Program-made: the position numbers and the translations under genes
Shown here: positions 1-6,520 of the stretch, one piece after another
How the letters are laid out: each line of letters opens with the position of its first letter
Position numbering within the stretch: position 1 is the stretch's first letter
Notes under the pieces: generated by a model
Seen by the model: only the letters and a program-made list of their open reading frames with translations
What the model was told of the DNA's origin: nothing
Database searches by the model: none
From: a virus
Length of the DNA: 21,935 nucleotides
Strand: one strand, 5' to 3'
Virus record (IMG/VR): IMGVR_UViG_3300027911_000072
Coordinates: 1 to 21,935 of that record

Positions 1-159
1 AGTCTTATCATTGAGATAAACTTTTTTTACTTCCGGAGGAAGTTGTGATACAAGATCTTCATAAACTAACTTACGTATAGCTTCAGTGTGGTCAATGCTA
101 GGCACGTCCTGCATTACGGCTGAGATGAAAGCATCTCTCATGTAGTTCATCAGTTGCAT
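1..159 (-). CDS. Phage protein of unknown function, N-terminal 53 residues (cut by window edge)
   Basis: An open frame on the minus strand begins with ATG at 159-157 and runs without a stop to base 1, giving 53 codons. The peptide starts MQLMNYMRDAFISAVMQDVP and continues with an acidic/amphipathic stretch ending near VYLNDKT. The start is set by an AAAGGAG ribosome binding site just upstream (complement of about 164-171). It is the only gene here on the minus strand and is divergent from the primase gene, as early or regulatory phage genes often are. The opening resembles small phage proteins that I associate with the Nmad5 (nucleotide-modification-associated) family, but this is recall from a partial sequence, so no function is assigned. 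Confidence 0.75.
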   Translation of the reverse strand, partial: MQLMNYMRDAFISAVMQDVPSIDHTEAIRKLVYEDLVSQLPPEVKKVYLNDKT

Positions 160-188
160 TTGTTTCTCCTTTTTGAATGCACAAATGA

Positions 189-218
189 AGTATACCACAG
201 TTTTTTAGAAGTACACAA
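189..218 (-). promoter_or_regulatory. Predicted promoter for the leftward gene (extended -10)
   Basis: Read on the minus strand, TATACT (189-194) is preceded by TGG, which gives an extended -10 (TGnTATACT). A weak -35 candidate, TTGTGT (213-218), lies 18 bases upstream. Transcription would start about 10 bases before the ribosome binding site of the leftward gene. The -10 is good and the -35 is poor. Confidence 0.5.
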
Positions 219-234
219 AAAAATAAAAAATTTT

Positions 235-262
235 TTTATCGCAGGGAAAATAGATGTACAAT
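235..262 (+). promoter_or_regulatory. Weak candidate rightward promoter before the leader RNA
   Basis: TACAAT at 257-262 matches five of six -10 consensus bases. The best -35 at normal spacing is TTTATC (235-240), which is weak, and the stretch just upstream is A/T-rich. It would start an RNA near 269, just ahead of the hairpin-rich leader and the primase gene. Its position supports it more than its sequence does. Confidence 0.3.
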
Positions 263-266
263 AGCT

Positions 267-377
267 AAACTCTTGGAGGAGTTTTTGTTGTTAAGTCTCC
301 CGTCTGATAGCTTTGTCTCCATAGCTGTTCCTCCAACCTTCACTTGCTGATTGAGACGGGAGACCTAACAATAACAA
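267..377 (+). ncRNA. Structured leader RNA: long imperfect hairpin with crossing pairs
   Basis: Bases 285-307 pair with 352-374 over 23 positions, with mismatches at 294/365 and 306/353 and one G-U at 287/372. The core is GTCTCCCGTCT (295-305) against AGACGGGAGAC (354-364). The loop is 44 nt. TTGGAGGA (273-280), which lies upstream and looks like a ribosome binding site, is complementary to TCCTCCAA (329-336) in that loop, so the two pairings cross as in a pseudoknot. A small hairpin AAACTC/GAGTTT (267-272/279-284) competes for the same bases. ATAGCT occurs three times (261, 307, 321). It could be a regulatory leader, a separate small RNA or a DNA site; no known RNA family was recognised. Confidence 0.5.
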
Positions 378-389
378 GGATGTAAAACA

Positions 390-473
390 ATGTCTACAAA
401 CAGCGAAAAAGCCCATAAGTTTGGCGTTTATGGGCTTTTTCTATCTCAACTTACCGGTGAAAGAAAGTATTAA
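390..473 (+). CDS. Possible 27-residue leader peptide ahead of the primase gene
   Basis: ATG at 390 follows an AAGGA motif (376-380) at a spacing of 9 and opens a frame of 27 codons, starting MSTNSEKAHKF and ending TGERKY, with stop TAA at 471-473. The stop is only 5 bases before the primase ATG at 479, which itself has just a weak purine-rich upstream stretch, so translation of the two could be coupled. The ORF contains the whole terminator hairpin at 406-440. No homolog is recognised. It may be a true leader peptide or a chance frame over a terminator. Confidence 0.35.
   Translation: MSTNSEKAHKFGVYGLFLSQLTGERKY
406..440 (+). terminator. Strong bidirectional intrinsic terminator
   Basis: AAAAAGCCCATAA (406-418) pairs perfectly with TTATGGGCTTTTT (428-440) around a 9-base loop. 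A G/C core followed by a T-run is the classic intrinsic terminator. The leading A-run makes it work on the opposite strand too. It sits between the structured leader and the primase gene, so primase expression needs readthrough, or the hairpin ends a small RNA. Confidence 0.8.
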
Positions 474-478
474 GACCT

Positions 479-2326
479 ATGAATTATACACCAGGAAAGG
501 TTGCTTTAGACGAAGCAATCTTAAAACAATCAAGGTGGATTCCTTGGTTCCTTGAAGGAGACAAAAAGAAACCTGCTGTTGAATGGAGCGATTACAACAA
601 CCGTAAGCCCTATTCAGCAATTGAAGGCAACGTAGGCATTGTCTTTGATAAGCAGGTAGATCTATTAGTTGGCTTAGACCTTGATGATTGCATAGATGAT
701 CAAGGAAAGTACAACGACCAAGCTGCTAGAGCTATGGAGCTATTCCAAGGTAAAGCATATATAGAGCGAAGTGTAAGTGGACATGGCTTACACTTCATTT
801 TTTATGCAGACTTAGGTATCAGCTTCAATGCCAAGCCGATTGAATACTATGAACAAGGCAGGTATTTCACTGTAAGTGGCGATGTGGTTCCCGGATCCGT
901 GTCAACGCCCCAATACTGCCAAAAAGAGATCAAGCAATTCATTCAGGAATATGCACCTCATAAACTGAACCCAAAGGTTAAGGAAGCAGCTTCAGACATT
1001 GGGCTGGTTTCTTCAGCCAAGGTCAGGGAGGCTTTGGCTAAGATTAGCCCAGACTGCAACCGTGGGGATTGGTTTACAGCAGCTTGTGCTTTACACTATG
1101 AATTTGAAGGGGATGAAAAAGGGTTCGAACTTTTCCATGAATGGTCTGCTAAAGCTGATGAGAAATACAAAGGCGAAGAAGATTGCAGGAAAGTCTGGGA
1201 AAGCTTAGGCGGCTATAGCGGTTCACCTATTACTATAGGTAGTTTATTTGAATTAGCCAAAGTTACGGAGTTTAGCCCAGTTTATGAAGATTCAATAAAA
1301 CCTACCGATGATGATAGCATTGAGATCCATGCCAAAGATGAAGACAAAAAGCGTTGGCTAACTACCCGAGACTTAGATAGCAAGCTTGGCCCGATCGAAT
1401 GGCTTATAGATAATTACTTCGAAGCCAATACCATTTCTATCATTTGGGGCGACACGATGGCTTTTAAGTCATTCTTAGCCTTGGAGGTATGCTTTTGCGT
1501 TGCTGCAGGATTAGATTGGCATGGCCAAGAGGTTAAACAAGGATCAGTGCTATATGTCTGCGGCGAAGGCGCTAATGGTATTGCTAGGCGTATTACGGGT
1601 CTTAGACAGAAGTACAACGTATGGAATGAAATACCGCTTTATGTTTCCTCAGGTAGCAGGGACATGATGGAGCGGGATGCAATGAAAGAAGTAATCAGCT
1701 TCGGTAAAAGCTTAGGCACCCAAATCAACTTAGTAATGGTTGATACAGTGAACAGGAATTTCAGTGGTGAGGAGAACTCATCTAAGGACGTGGCTAAAGC
1801 TTATAAGCACTTGGACATGATCAAGGAAGCTTTTGATTGTTCTTTAGCTATGGTGCATCATACAGGAAAGTCCGGAACGATCATACGTGGTTCAGCAGCC
1901 TGGGTTCAGAACGTCGATGCATCTTACGAAATGAAAAGATCAGCAAAGACCTTTTACACTACTTTCATACCCCATAAGATGAAGGATGCTGCTTTAGGGG
2001 AAGAAATGAACTTCGAAATGAAAGAGGTTATTCTGAAGCGAAAAGGACACGAAAAGGACACGATGTTGACCACGTTAGTGAGCCACAGGATCGATGAAAT
2101 CCCAGTGGAAAGGACACGTAGAAAAGAAGGTGGTGTAACGGTTACAATCCTACGATGCTTAGAGGAAAAGGGAGTAGCTACTAAGCTGAAAGAAATAGAA
2201 GATTATGCGTTTGAGAACGGCCAAGCCATTGATTCTATTAAGACTTCTTTATTGCGTATGGTTAAAAATGGCGAAGTGGTTAGGGTAAAACCAGGCTTAT
2301 ATGAACTACCACCGCTTACAAAATAA
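479..2326 (+). CDS. Phage replicative primase-helicase (primase/polymerase domain, PriCT-2, RecA-fold ATPase)
   Basis: This 615-residue protein likely makes primers and unwinds DNA at the phage origin. Residues about 15-155 look like an archaeo-eukaryotic primase/polymerase domain: GLDLDD at 65-70 supplies the metal-binding acidic residues, SGHGLH at 100-105 is the second motif, and GRYFTVSGD at about 127-135 is the third. Residues about 184-262 match a PriCT-2 domain (PDCNRGDW, ITIGSLF). Residues about 303-520 are a RecA/AAA_25-type ATPase with Walker A GDTMAFKS (324-331), Walker B LVMVD (418-422) and the pair HH at 460-461. The C-terminal 60 residues look like a winged helix that could bind DNA. 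A repeat-rich candidate origin follows directly, and GGACACG repeats begin within the 3' end of the gene. The ribosome binding site is weak. I am sure of the family, less of the exact activities. Confidence 0.9.
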   Translation: MNYTPGKVALDEAILKQSRWIPWFLEGDKKKPAVEWSDYNNRKPYSAIEGNVGIVFDKQVDLLVGLDLDDCIDDQGKYNDQAARAMELFQGKAYIERSVSGHGLHFIFYADLGISFNAKPIEYYEQGRYFTVSGDVVPGSVSTPQYCQKEIKQFIQEYAPHKLNPKVKEAASDIGLVSSAKVREALAKISPDCNRGDWFTAACALHYEFEGDEKGFELFHEWSAKADEKYKGEEDCRKVWESLGGYSGSPITIGSLFELAKVTEFSPVYEDSIKPTDDDSIEIHAKDEDKKRWLTTRDLDSKLGPIEWLIDNYFEANTISIIWGDTMAFKSFLALEVCFCVAAGLDWHGQEVKQGSVLYVCGEGANGIARRITGLRQKYNVWNEIPLYVSSGSRDMMERDAMKEVISFGKSLGTQINLVMVDTVNRNFSGEENSSKDVAKAYKHLDMIKEAFDCSLAMVHHTGKSGTIIRGSAAWVQNVDASYEMKRSAKTFYTTFIPHKMKDAALGEEMNFEMKEVILKRKGHEKDTMLTTLVSHRIDEIPVERTRRKEGGVTVTILRCLEEKGVATKLKEIEDYAFENGQAIDSIKTSLLRMVKNGEVVRVKPGLYELPPLTK

Positions 2327-2453
2327 TGGAAAAGGAGACGAAAAAGGACACGGTCGATTTACGTGTCCTTTCACCGTGTCCTCCCTATATAAAACACGTG
2401 AGGACACGTTGTTGTGTATATCTTATATACACAACGTGTCTCTCTACGTGTCT
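2045..2453. repeat. Cluster of GGACACG/CGTGTC(C/T) repeats
   Basis: GGACACG lies at 2045-2051, 2056-2062 and 2112-2118 inside the primase gene, and at 2346-2352 and 2402-2408 after it. The complement CGTGTC(C/T) lies at 2362-2368, 2375-2381, 2435-2441 and 2447-2453. That makes nine copies, six of them within 108 bases of non-coding DNA. The intragenic copies are mostly preceded by an A-run. This density looks like binding sites for a replication or regulatory protein. Confidence 0.7.
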
Positions 2454-2480
2454 AGGGCTTAAATGATGTTTGATTCTTTA
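2327..2480. other. Candidate replication origin: three hairpins and A/T-rich cores after the primase-helicase gene
   Basis: Three inverted repeats follow one another. AAAGGACACG (2343-2352) pairs with CGTGTCCTTT (2362-2371). CGTGTCCTC (2375-2383) pairs with GAGGACACG (2400-2408) around an A/T-rich loop containing TATATAAAA. GACACGTT (2403-2410) pairs with AACGTGTC (2433-2440), with GTGTATA/TATACAC (2414-2420/2426-2432) nested inside. The arms are built from the GGACACG repeat. Phage origins often lie next to the replication initiator and combine short repeats with easily melted DNA, so an origin is my inference. Operators or terminators are the alternatives; no clean T-run follows the hairpins. 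Confidence 0.5.
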
Positions 2481-2492
2481 AAAGGAATAAAA

Positions 2493-2573
2493 ATGAGCAG
2501 ATGTGGTAATATCCAGCTAATCGGTCTTGGTTATCCTTTATCCAAGACGCTGGATAAACGTAACCAGCACTAA
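2493..2573 (+). CDS. Possible 26-residue small protein or leader
   Basis: ATG at 2493 follows AAAGGA (2481-2486) at a spacing of 6 and opens 26 codons (starting MSRCGNIQLIG, ending LDKRNQH) with stop TAA at 2571-2573. The ribosome binding site of the next gene begins at the following base, an arrangement consistent with coupled translation. Two mutually exclusive stems lie inside the ORF: GTCTTGG/CCAAGAC (2524-2530/2542-2548) and TTTATCC/GGATAAA (2537-2543/2552-2558). No homolog is recognised, so it may act as a regulatory leader rather than a functional protein. Confidence 0.4.
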   Translation: MSRCGNIQLIGLGYPLSKTLDKRNQH

Positions 2574-2585
2574 AAAGGAGAATGG

Positions 2586-3008
2586 ATGAGTAAGAGATTT
2601 ACTGATCCTGTTTTTGAGGATATTTGTGTGAACTTCTGGCGCTATGTCAAAGCGCATAGATTCCTTAGCCCCCGTATGCCACCAGCATTTTCTTTTGTGC
2701 TTGAAGCTAGTTCAGGAAATGGGGATATGGATTATCCGCTCAGTCCTTATTTTCCTGCTTTAATGATAGCAATAGAAAGCTTAGCCGAAGATGAACAAAT
2801 AGCTTTTTATGCTGTGTACATCAGTTCAGCTTATAGGAAAGGCAAAAAGGTTCCTATCAAAACTATAGCAAATGAAATGGGTATCAATAAAGCCAACTTT
2901 TATAAGAAAGCTAATAACTCTGCTAAAAAGGTTTGGCTTCGAGCCGTAAACCTAGCAGAACTCCATCGTAAACTTAACAAGGTACAAGAAGATGTTATCG
3001 TCGATTAA
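2586..3008 (+). CDS. Helix-turn-helix protein of unknown function, possible late-gene regulator
   Basis: This is a 140-residue protein with a good AAAAAGGAG ribosome binding site ending 5 bases before the ATG. The overlapping ATG at 2582 dies after three codons, so 2586 is the start. The N-terminal half (FEDICVNFWRYVKAH) is aromatic-rich and helical. Residues about 88-118 (VPIKTIANEMGINKANFYKKA) fit a helix-turn-helix, as in sigma region 4-like or antiterminator-like phage regulators. It lies between the replication block and the packaging genes and is followed by a terminator, the classic place for a Q-type late regulator. That role is inferred from position and fold only. Confidence 0.7.
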   Translation: MSKRFTDPVFEDICVNFWRYVKAHRFLSPRMPPAFSFVLEASSGNGDMDYPLSPYFPALMIAIESLAEDEQIAFYAVYISSAYRKGKKVPIKTIANEMGINKANFYKKANNSAKKVWLRAVNLAELHRKLNKVQEDVIVD

Positions 3009-3051
3009 AAAGTATCCTATAATGGGATACGATTTAGAAGGATACTTTTTT
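3007..3051 (+). terminator. Intrinsic terminator after the helix-turn-helix gene
   Basis: AAAAAGTATCC (3007-3017) pairs with GGATACTTTTT (3040-3050), followed by a further T. An inner competing stem GTATCC/GGATAC (3012-3017/3025-3030) can form instead. The left arm begins within the stop codon of the preceding gene. The A-run and T-run make it usable in both directions. It separates early/middle genes from the packaging and head genes. Confidence 0.75.
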
Positions 3052-3100
3052 AATGAAAAGATGTACATTTCTGATAACGTGGGACTTACCCTGAACAACT

Positions 3101-3646
3101 ATGGCAGGTAAATCAAAACTCACAGAACACCAATGGGCAGAGATCGAAGAACGATTGCTTGCAGGTGAATCCCAAAGCCAAATCGCTAAAGATTACGACA
3201 TCACTCAGCGTGCCATTTCTAAGCAAATGAGTTCTAGGGTAAAAACCGTAGAAATTGTTGCGCATCAAATGGTAGAAGCTAAAAAAGCTTTCGATACCCT
3301 GCCAGTGAGTTCTAGGGTAAACGCACAAACCCTTATTGATCGGTTATTGAACATTTCTGATCACATGGCAAGTGCAGCAGAGTATTCAGCACGGAACGCC
3401 CACAAGCTTTCCCGACTTGCTACCGACCATTTAGAATCCATTGATAGCGATTCCCTACTTAAGGATCCAAACACTTTACGAGTGGTCACTGGACTTACTA
3501 ACATGGCGAACGAAGCTTCAAAAATCCCGTTGGGGTTAATGAACGCAAGTAAAGAACAAATGCAACGGATCAACGAACCCGAAGCAGAACAAATAAAGAC
3601 GCTTGATGAGTTCTACGGCAATAGTCCAACTAGCCCCGACTCTTAA
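3101..3646 (+). CDS. Terminase small subunit
   Basis: This 181-residue protein likely recognises the phage packaging site and recruits the large subunit. Residues about 7-45 (LTEHQWAEIEERLLAGESQS then QIAKDYDITQRAISKQMSSR) form an N-terminal helix-turn-helix as in small terminase subunits, followed by a helical middle suitable for ring assembly and an acidic C-terminal tail. It lies directly before, and overlaps, the large terminase gene. No Shine-Dalgarno sequence is visible before ATG 3101, but the helix-turn-helix needs this start. The gene contains a 16-bp direct repeat that may be a packaging site. Confidence 0.85.
   Translation: MAGKSKLTEHQWAEIEERLLAGESQSQIAKDYDITQRAISKQMSSRVKTVEIVAHQMVEAKKAFDTLPVSSRVNAQTLIDRLLNISDHMASAAEYSARNAHKLSRLATDHLESIDSDSLLKDPNTLRVVTGLTNMANEASKIPLGLMNASKEQMQRINEPEAEQIKTLDEFYGNSPTSPDS
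3228..3321 (+). repeat. 16-bp direct repeat in the small terminase gene
   Basis: TGAGTTCTAGGGTAAA occurs at 3228-3243 and again at 3306-3321, a distance of 78 bases (26 codons, same frame, encoding SSRVK and SSRVN). A degenerate third copy (TGAGTTCTACGGCAAT, 13 of 16 identical) lies at 3607-3622, over the start of the large terminase gene. Headful-packaging phages often carry pac within or near the small terminase gene, so these could be recognition boxes. Confidence 0.6.
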
Positions 3647-4988
3647 TCCTGTTCTTAAGGATTTCTGGCTTACCCCTGCTCGTAACAGGGTTTTGCATGG
3701 TGGACGATCCAGTTCCAAATCTTGGGACGCAGCAGGGTTTGCAATCTTTCTTGCTAACTCGTTAAAGGTTCGGGTACTTTGTACTAGGCAATTCCAAAGC
3801 AAAATTGAGGAATCAGTTTATACTTTGTTGAAAGTGCAGATAGCTCGGTTTGGTCTATCGCACAGATTTAAAATCTTAGAAAATAAGATCATTAACCGGT
3901 ATACGGGTAGTGAGTTTATTTTCTATGGTTTATGGCGTTCCATCGATGAGATTAAATCTTTGGAAGGCGTGGATATACATTGGGCAGAAGAAGCCCATTT
4001 GCTTACTGAAGAACAATGGGAAATTCTGAACCCAACGATTCGTAAGCAAGGATCACAACATTGGATCATCTTTAACCCACGCTTAGCTACGGACTTTGTT
4101 TACAAACGCTTCGTGACTAATCCGCCACCGAATACAATCGTTCGGCAGATTAACTACATGGAGAATCCTTTTCTTAGTCAAACAATGCTTGACGAGATTA
4201 AGGCAGCTAAAGAAGAAGATTATGAAAACTATCTTCATGTTTATGAAGGAGTTCCTCGGAGTGACGATGAGGAATCTGTTATCAAGCGCTCTCACGTTAT
4301 GGCTGCTATTGATGGTCATCGTGCTCTTGGTATCACTCCCATTGGCTTACGACGCATTGGTTTCGACGTTGCTGATGCAGGTGAAGATTACTGTGCGATG
4401 GTGGAGTCCTATGGTTCATTGAACACTTGGGCGGATCAATGGAAAGCTAAAGATGATGAGCTTCTTAAATCCTGCACTAAAGTATGGACACGAGCAAGAG
4501 AGTCAGAAGCCCATATCATTTACGATGCGATTGGCGTAGGTGCTACATCAGGGGCTAAGTTTAATGAGCTCAATACCGAGCACAGAATAACAATACCGCA
4601 TCAGAAATTCTTTGCAGGTGGATCGGTTACTAAGCCGGATTCATCCTATCAAAAGTCGGGAATAAAGAACAAAGACTATTTCTCAAACATTAAAGCACAA
4701 GCCTGGTGGCTTATTGCTGATCGTTTCAGAAATACTTTTAATGCCGTTAGGAATGGACATTCGTTCAACGATGATGATATGATCTTCATTGATGGCAATA
4801 TGCCTTATCTAAATCAACTGATAGACGAACTTACTTCGCCCAAACAGGATTATGATAATGCAGGTAGAGTTAAGGTAGAAAGCAAAAAAGATCTAAGCAA
4901 ACGAGACGTAGCTTCTCCGAACTTAGCAGATGCTTTCATCATGGCGAACTTACCGGGCGAAATGCGCAAACGCTCGTTTTTTGGATAG
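3606..4988 (+). CDS. terL: Terminase large subunit (ATPase and nuclease)
   Basis: This is the packaging motor and DNA-cutting subunit, about 460 residues, the usual length for a Terminase_3/PBSX-type protein. The ATPase half shows Walker A-like HGGRSSSKS (about 31-39) and Walker B-type DIHWAEEAH (about 123-131). The nuclease half shows three acidic motifs: FDVADAGED (about 254-262), IIYDAIGVG (about 304-312) and SPNLADAF near the C-terminus. The gene overlaps the small subunit by 41 bases. A TTG at 3603 directly precedes ATG 3606; I chose the ATG. There is only a weak AAAG-type upstream motif, so translation may be coupled to the small subunit gene. Portal follows after 6 bases. Confidence 0.95.
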   Translation: MSSTAIVQLAPTLNPVLKDFWLTPARNRVLHGGRSSSKSWDAAGFAIFLANSLKVRVLCTRQFQSKIEESVYTLLKVQIARFGLSHRFKILENKIINRYTGSEFIFYGLWRSIDEIKSLEGVDIHWAEEAHLLTEEQWEILNPTIRKQGSQHWIIFNPRLATDFVYKRFVTNPPPNTIVRQINYMENPFLSQTMLDEIKAAKEEDYENYLHVYEGVPRSDDEESVIKRSHVMAAIDGHRALGITPIGLRRIGFDVADAGEDYCAMVESYGSLNTWADQWKAKDDELLKSCTKVWTRARESEAHIIYDAIGVGATSGAKFNELNTEHRITIPHQKFFAGGSVTKPDSSYQKSGIKNKDYFSNIKAQAWWLIADRFRNTFNAVRNGHSFNDDDMIFIDGNMPYLNQLIDELTSPKQDYDNAGRVKVESKKDLSKRDVASPNLADAFIMANLPGEMRKRSFFG

Positions 4989-4994
4989 GGATTT

Positions 4995-6518
4995 ATGTTT
5001 AACTGGCTATTTGGTAAAAAGGAAGAGGTTCAATCAGAACCACAAGCGCCAAAAAAGCGTAAAAGCTTATTCAGCACCCATGAGTTTGAAACATACGATC
5101 CGGCTTCATTGAAAGCCAAGATCGCTGATACACTTACAGCATTTGAAAAACAACAACCTGCTCTCTATGGCGAATACGCCATGGATGATTCAAGCAATGG
5201 TGTTCCTGGTTTCAAAATGTATGCTGCTGGTACGAACTCTGTATCAGACAACGTTGTGTATTGGTATGCTTCTCAAGGATTCATCGGTGCTCAGCTATGC
5301 GGCATCATTGCCCAAAACTGGTTAGTAAACAAAGCATGCTCAATGCCTGCTGATGATGCCATCCGTAAAGGCTACAATATTGTTACTGTGGATGGCGAAG
5401 AACTTGATCCAGAAGCAGTGAAAGTTATTAAAGCTTACGACAAAGCTTACCGAGTTACTTTCAACTTACGTGAGTTTATCCGTAAAGGAAGAATCTTCGG
5501 CGTTCGTGTGTTGATGTTCAAGGTAATGTCCACCGATCCAGATTACTACGAGAAGCCATTCAACATCGATGGCGTAACTCCAGGTAGCTACAAAGGTATG
5601 GTTCAAGTTGATCCGTACTGGACTGCTCCGATGCTTGATGGTGCATCAGCAAGTCAACCTGACACAATGCATTTTTATGAACCTACCTGGTGGATCATTA
5701 ACGGTAAGAAGATTCATAGATCGCACTTGATCATCTTCCGCCATGCTGAGCCAGTAGACGTTCTAAAGCCCCAATATATTTATGGCGGTATTCCATTGAC
5801 TCAACAGATCATGGAACGCGTATATGCAGCAGAAAGAGTTTCCAACGAAGCTCCAATGCTAGCTATGTCTAAGCGTACTACTGTTTGGTTGACCGATATG
5901 GAAGCGGTAATGCAGGATTCAAATGCTGCAGTAAGCCGCTTACAACAATGGGCACAATATCGCGATAACTATGGTGTGAAACTAGGTGATAAAGAAGGCG
6001 ATGAGTTTGCCCAATTTGATACATCATTGGCAGATTTTGATAATTTGATCATGACTCAGTATCAATTGGTTGCTGCAATCGCTAACGTGCCATCCACTAA
6101 GCTAATGGGTACACAGCCAAAAGGATTTAATTCCACTGGCGATTATGAAGAAGCAAGCTACCATGAAATGCTTGAATCACTTCAAACTCATGACCTAACC
6201 CCATTGCTTGAACGTCATCATCAATTGGTTATCAAATCTTTCGTTGAGCCACAACTCCGTAAGAAAATGACTTTGGAAACTACAGTCAATTGGTTGCCAT
6301 TGGATACACCAACAGCAGAAGAATTGGCAGCAACTAACCTTTCTAAAGCTCAGACTGATCAAGCACTTCTGGAAGCAGGAGCAATCTCTAGTGAAGATAT
6401 TCGCCAACGTGTTGCAACTGATAAAAACAGTGGCTACAATGAAATCGGTATCATGGAAGATGAAGATCCTGAAGCTTCAGAACTAGCTGAAAGAGATTAC
6501 CTTAAAGTTCCTGACTAA
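4995..6518 (+). CDS. Portal protein (DUF1073-type)
   Basis: This 507-residue protein forms the dodecameric ring at the capsid vertex through which DNA is packaged. It follows the large terminase gene and precedes MuF, the standard order. Recognisable portal features include the N-terminal RKGRIFGVRVLMF stretch, the YIYGGIPLTQQIMERVYAAE helix region in the middle, a conserved PSTKLMGTQPKGFNSTGD segment, and the C-terminal EELAATNLSKAQTDQALLEA region common in portal proteins. Length fits the DUF1073 family. Some database relatives carry an anti-CBASS Acb1 label; I see no paired catalytic histidine motifs here to support that. A TAGGGA element serves as ribosome binding site. Confidence 0.92.
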   Translation: MFNWLFGKKEEVQSEPQAPKKRKSLFSTHEFETYDPASLKAKIADTLTAFEKQQPALYGEYAMDDSSNGVPGFKMYAAGTNSVSDNVVYWYASQGFIGAQLCGIIAQNWLVNKACSMPADDAIRKGYNIVTVDGEELDPEAVKVIKAYDKAYRVTFNLREFIRKGRIFGVRVLMFKVMSTDPDYYEKPFNIDGVTPGSYKGMVQVDPYWTAPMLDGASASQPDTMHFYEPTWWIINGKKIHRSHLIIFRHAEPVDVLKPQYIYGGIPLTQQIMERVYAAERVSNEAPMLAMSKRTTVWLTDMEAVMQDSNAAVSRLQQWAQYRDNYGVKLGDKEGDEFAQFDTSLADFDNLIMTQYQLVAAIANVPSTKLMGTQPKGFNSTGDYEEASYHEMLESLQTHDLTPLLERHHQLVIKSFVEPQLRKKMTLETTVNWLPLDTPTAEELAATNLSKAQTDQALLEAGAISSEDIRQRVATDKNSGYNEIGIMEDEDPEASELAERDYLKVPD

Positions 6519-6520
6519 CT

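Larger units (their letters stand above)
160..478. other. Intergenic control region between the divergent left gene and the primase gene
   Basis: This stretch of roughly 320 bases holds no long gene. From left to right it contains the ribosome binding site and promoter of the leftward gene, an A/T-rich tract (about 217-239), a weak rightward promoter candidate, the long hairpin leader (267-377), a possible 27-residue leader ORF (390-473) and a strong hairpin terminator inside that ORF (406-440). Confidence 0.8.

Noticed and set aside
275-350. TTG-start ORF of about 21 codons behind GGAGGAG
   Set aside because: Good Shine-Dalgarno-like sequence but a rare start codon and a very short frame; the bases are better explained by the RNA pairing with TCCTCCAA.
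285-374. tRNA-like cloverleaf in the leader hairpin
   Set aside because: The closing stem is far longer than an acceptor arm, and no T-arm or anticodon-arm consensus was found on either strand.
3018-3023. Perfect TATAAT as a late promoter
   Set aside because: It lies within the terminator hairpin, and the hexamer 17 bases upstream (TTATCG) is a poor -35; the match can be a by-product of the stem sequence.
3053-3111. Two tiny ORFs (13 and 16 codons, ATG at 3053 and 3061) before the small terminase gene
   Set aside because: One has a distant AAGGA inside the terminator arm, the other none. Both are short enough to be chance; kept only as a possible explanation for the missing ribosome site at 3101.
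4995-6518. Portal read as an anti-CBASS (Acb1) nuclease
   Set aside because: The label in databases stems from fusions within the family. I see no pair of H-x-T/S motifs in this protein, and gene order fits a portal.
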